This document shows, piece after piece, positions 6,570 to 8,389 of a stretch of DNA of 8,389 nt. The DNA comes from Polaromonas sp. UBA5171 (GTDB lineage Bacteria > Pseudomonadota > Gammaproteobacteria > Burkholderiales > Burkholderiaceae_C). Location of the stretch: positions 1 to 8,389 of the forward strand of contig DHWX01000015.1 in the NCBI GenBank assembly GCA_002413395.1. The letters run 5' to 3'. The position numbers and the translations under genes are program-made. Position 1 is the stretch's first letter. Every line of letters begins with the position of its first letter. The notes beneath the pieces are model-generated. The model searched no databases and had not been told where the DNA came from. It saw only the letters and a list, made by a program, of their open reading frames with translations.

Positions 6570-6624
6570 ATGTGAAACGCCAGCGCAGAGCCTCCGACAC
6601 ATCCAAAGGGGCCGGTAGACGGAC

Positions 6625-8389
6625 ATGAGCCAGGAAACAGCATCACCCCTCTTCATGGCGGAAAGTCGGGAGCTCTTGCGCGATATGGAGAGTGCTTTGC
6701 TAACGCTGGAGCAGTCACCGCGTGACGCCGAGGCGATCAACGCGGTGTTTCGCGCCATGCACACCATCAAGGGCTCTTCGGGAACATTCGGGTTCGACGT
6801 GATCGTCGAGTTTACCCACGCACTGGAAGACCTGATCGAGGAGATACGGTCAGGTCGGACCAGCGTGAACGAGGACCTGATCGCCCTGCTGCTTGACTGC
6901 GGCGACCACGTATCGTCCCTGATCGATTGCCTGGAGGGGGAAGACCGCATCGCACGGCTCGAAGCCACACGGCCAGCCGGCGCGCAGTTGCTCGCGCAGC
7001 TGAGCTGCTTCGATCCGGGCAGCGGCGGCGCCATGTCCGGCAGGGTGGCCAGTCTTGCATGGCATGTCTCGGTGCGCTTCGGGCACGAGGTGCTGCACCA
7101 CGGCATGGACCCGCTCTCGTTCATCCGCTATCTATCGACCCTGGGCGAGGTCGTGTCCGTGACCGCGCTCTTCGACACCATGCCCGAGGCCGAGGCGATG
7201 GATCCACAGTCGTGTTACATGGGCGTCGAAATCCAGTTCAGCGGAGCGGCCGACCGGCAGGCGATCGAGGGAGCGTTCGAATACGTACGCGACGACAGTG
7301 CGATCCGGATCCTGCCACCGCATGCGCCGATTTCGGATTACATGCGCCTGATCGAAGAGTTGCCCGAAGACACGGCACGACTGGGGGAACTGTTCGTGAA
7401 CAGCGGTGCGCTGACACGCGACGAACTGGAGCAAGGCAAGAGCAAGAGTAGCCCAGACCGGTCCGATCACGATGCACCCACCGACAAGGTCCTCACTGAC
7501 AGCGCCCTGGTCACGGCGCATGTGCCGGACAATCAGAGCCCGGCGTTTGATACCCGGTCCATCCGCGTGCGCGCCGCCAAGCTCGATGAGCTGATCAACC
7601 TGTTGGGTGAGTTGGTCATTGCCAACGCCGGGGTCAGCCTGGGCGCGCAACGCGCGGGCAGCAGCGAACTGCTGGAAGCCGCTGCCAACATGAGCCGGCT
7701 GGTCGAGGAAGTACGCGATGGCGCCTTGACACTGCGCATGGTGCCCATCGGCGAGACTTTCAATCGCTTCAACCGCGTGGTCCACGACCTCGGGCGTGAG
7801 CTTGGTAAAGAAGTGGAGTTGGTGATCAACGGCGCTGACACCGAGCTCGACAAGTCGATGGTGGAAAAGCTCAACGATCCGCTCGTGCACCTGGTGCGCA
7901 ATGCACTGGACCACGGTATCGAGCCCGCTGAACGTCGGCTGATGAGTGGCAAGCCTTCACGGGGCAAAATCACGCTTAATGCCTACCATGAAACCGGGAA
8001 CATCGTCATCGAGGTCGCGGATGACGGCGCCGGTCTGGATCGGGACAAGATTCTTGCGCGCGCGCTGGAAATGGGCTTGGTGCAACAGGACCAGGCCTTG
8101 TCCGAGCATGAGATTTCCCGGCTCGTCATGGAGCCTGGCTTCTCCACCGCCGCCGCGCTGACCAGCGTGTCGGGCCGCGGCATCGGCATGGACGTAGTCC
8201 GGCGCAACGTCGAGGCGCTGCGCGGCTCGGTCGCCATCGACAGCGTCGCACAGCAGGGCACAATCATGGCGCTTCGGGTGCCGCTGACACTGGCCATCAT
8301 TGACGGCTTCCTGGTCGGCGTGGGCCAGTCGACGTACGTTATACCGCTCGAAACGGTGGTCGAGTGCTTGGAGCTTTCGGGTGAGGATG
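6625..8389 (+). CDS. cheA: CheA-family chemotaxis histidine kinase, partial (C-terminus cut by window edge)
   Basis: The translation gives 588 residues, open at the right edge. Domains in order: P1 HPt with phospho-acceptor H46 in MHTIKGSSGTFGF; a P2-like domain at about 145-230 (WHVSVRFGHEVL, MDPLSFIRYLSTLGE); a stretch at 238-270 with RLGELFVNSGALTRDELE; a polar linker (271-308); P3 (about 311-375); and P4 with N box HLVRNALDHG (N426), DDGAG (467-471), EPGFST (503-508) and GRGIGMD (517-523). The P5 CheW-like domain begins at about 558 and is cut. All kinase boxes are intact. In-frame stop TAG at 6616 limits the start; ATG 6625 has a weak purine-rich upstream region and follows the STAS gene by 55 nt. 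The domain style resembles CheA of alternative (Aer2/McpB-like, F7-type) clusters, so cheW, MCP, cheR, cheD and cheB are expected to the right. It is a paralogue of the leftward CheA. Confidence 0.96.
   Translation, partial: MSQETASPLFMAESRELLRDMESALLTLEQSPRDAEAINAVFRAMHTIKGSSGTFGFDVIVEFTHALEDLIEEIRSGRTSVNEDLIALLLDCGDHVSSLIDCLEGEDRIARLEATRPAGAQLLAQLSCFDPGSGGAMSGRVASLAWHVSVRFGHEVLHHGMDPLSFIRYLSTLGEVVSVTALFDTMPEAEAMDPQSCYMGVEIQFSGAADRQAIEGAFEYVRDDSAIRILPPHAPISDYMRLIEELPEDTARLGELFVNSGALTRDELEQGKSKSSPDRSDHDAPTDKVLTDSALVTAHVPDNQSPAFDTRSIRVRAAKLDELINLLGELVIANAGVSLGAQRAGSSELLEAAANMSRLVEEVRDGALTLRMVPIGETFNRFNRVVHDLGRELGKEVELVINGADTELDKSMVEKLNDPLVHLVRNALDHGIEPAERRLMSGKPSRGKITLNAYHETGNIVIEVADDGAGLDRDKILARALEMGLVQQDQALSEHEISRLVMEPGFSTAAALTSVSGRGIGMDVVRRNVEALRGSVAIDSVAQQGTIMALRVPLTLAIIDGFLVGVGQSTYVIPLETVVECLELSGED
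8303..8389. repeat. Right arm of the 87-bp near-perfect terminal inverted repeat (within cheA P5)
   Basis: This is the reverse-complement partner of bases 1-87. The window ends at the same base of the same codon as the left end, and the identity is open-ended, so the repeat probably continues through the P5 region outside the window. Confidence 0.97.

Noticed and set aside
7132..7914. Minus-strand ORF of 260 codons opposite the rightward cheA
   Set aside because: It is the complement of the CheA P2-P4 region, which has intact family motifs; the antisense product shows no domain.
1..8389. Terminal inverted repeats taken as ends of a transposon or insertion sequence
   Set aside because: The arms are in-frame coding sequence of homologous CheA P5 domains, no transposase or target duplication is present, and the arms run to the window edges.

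Overview
The window is a compact, gene-dense piece of a fairly GC-rich proteobacterial chromosome. The protein families and the CheA/CheY style suggest a betaproteobacterium or a related gammaproteobacterium. That placement is an inference from family resemblance; there is no rRNA or other taxonomic marker. Everything in it is signal transduction: two divergently transcribed operons share one AT-rich intergenic region of about 310 bp (5542-5853).

The leftward operon (minus strand, read from 5541 down to 1) has five genes in tight succession, with gaps of 3, 21, 3 and 17 nt. They are a soluble Hanks-type Ser/Thr kinase fused to a degenerate class III cyclase-like domain, a second stand-alone soluble Ser/Thr kinase, a response regulator with a degenerate N-terminal receiver-like half and an intact C-terminal receiver, a single-domain CheY-like protein, and a CheA histidine kinase that runs off the left edge. 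The rightward operon (plus strand, 5854 onward) encodes CheY, a STAS-domain protein that overlaps it by ATGA, and a second CheA that runs off the right edge. The gene order cheY-STAS-cheA recalls alternative (non-flagellar or F7-type) chemosensory clusters, in which cheW, an MCP, cheR, cheD and cheB would be expected further right.

The two CheA proteins are clearly paralogous but only moderately similar over their P1-P4 regions. At the very ends of the window they become almost identical: bases 1-87 are the reverse complement of 8303-8389 with one synonymous mismatch. The near-identity starts about where the P4 ATPase domain ends and the CheW-like P5 domain begins, and both window ends stop at the same base of the same codon. 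This fits a homogenised or recently duplicated P5 (shared receptor/CheW coupling with different phosphotransfer outputs). It also fits an inverted repeat able to flip the whole segment, or an assembly contig ending in a repeat.

Taken together, the window looks like a combined His-Asp and Ser/Thr phosphorylation node: two CheA kinases, three receiver proteins, two soluble Ser/Thr kinases and a STAS switch protein with a phosphorylatable Thr. The individual families are known; the combination and the P5 homogenisation are the parts worth following up.
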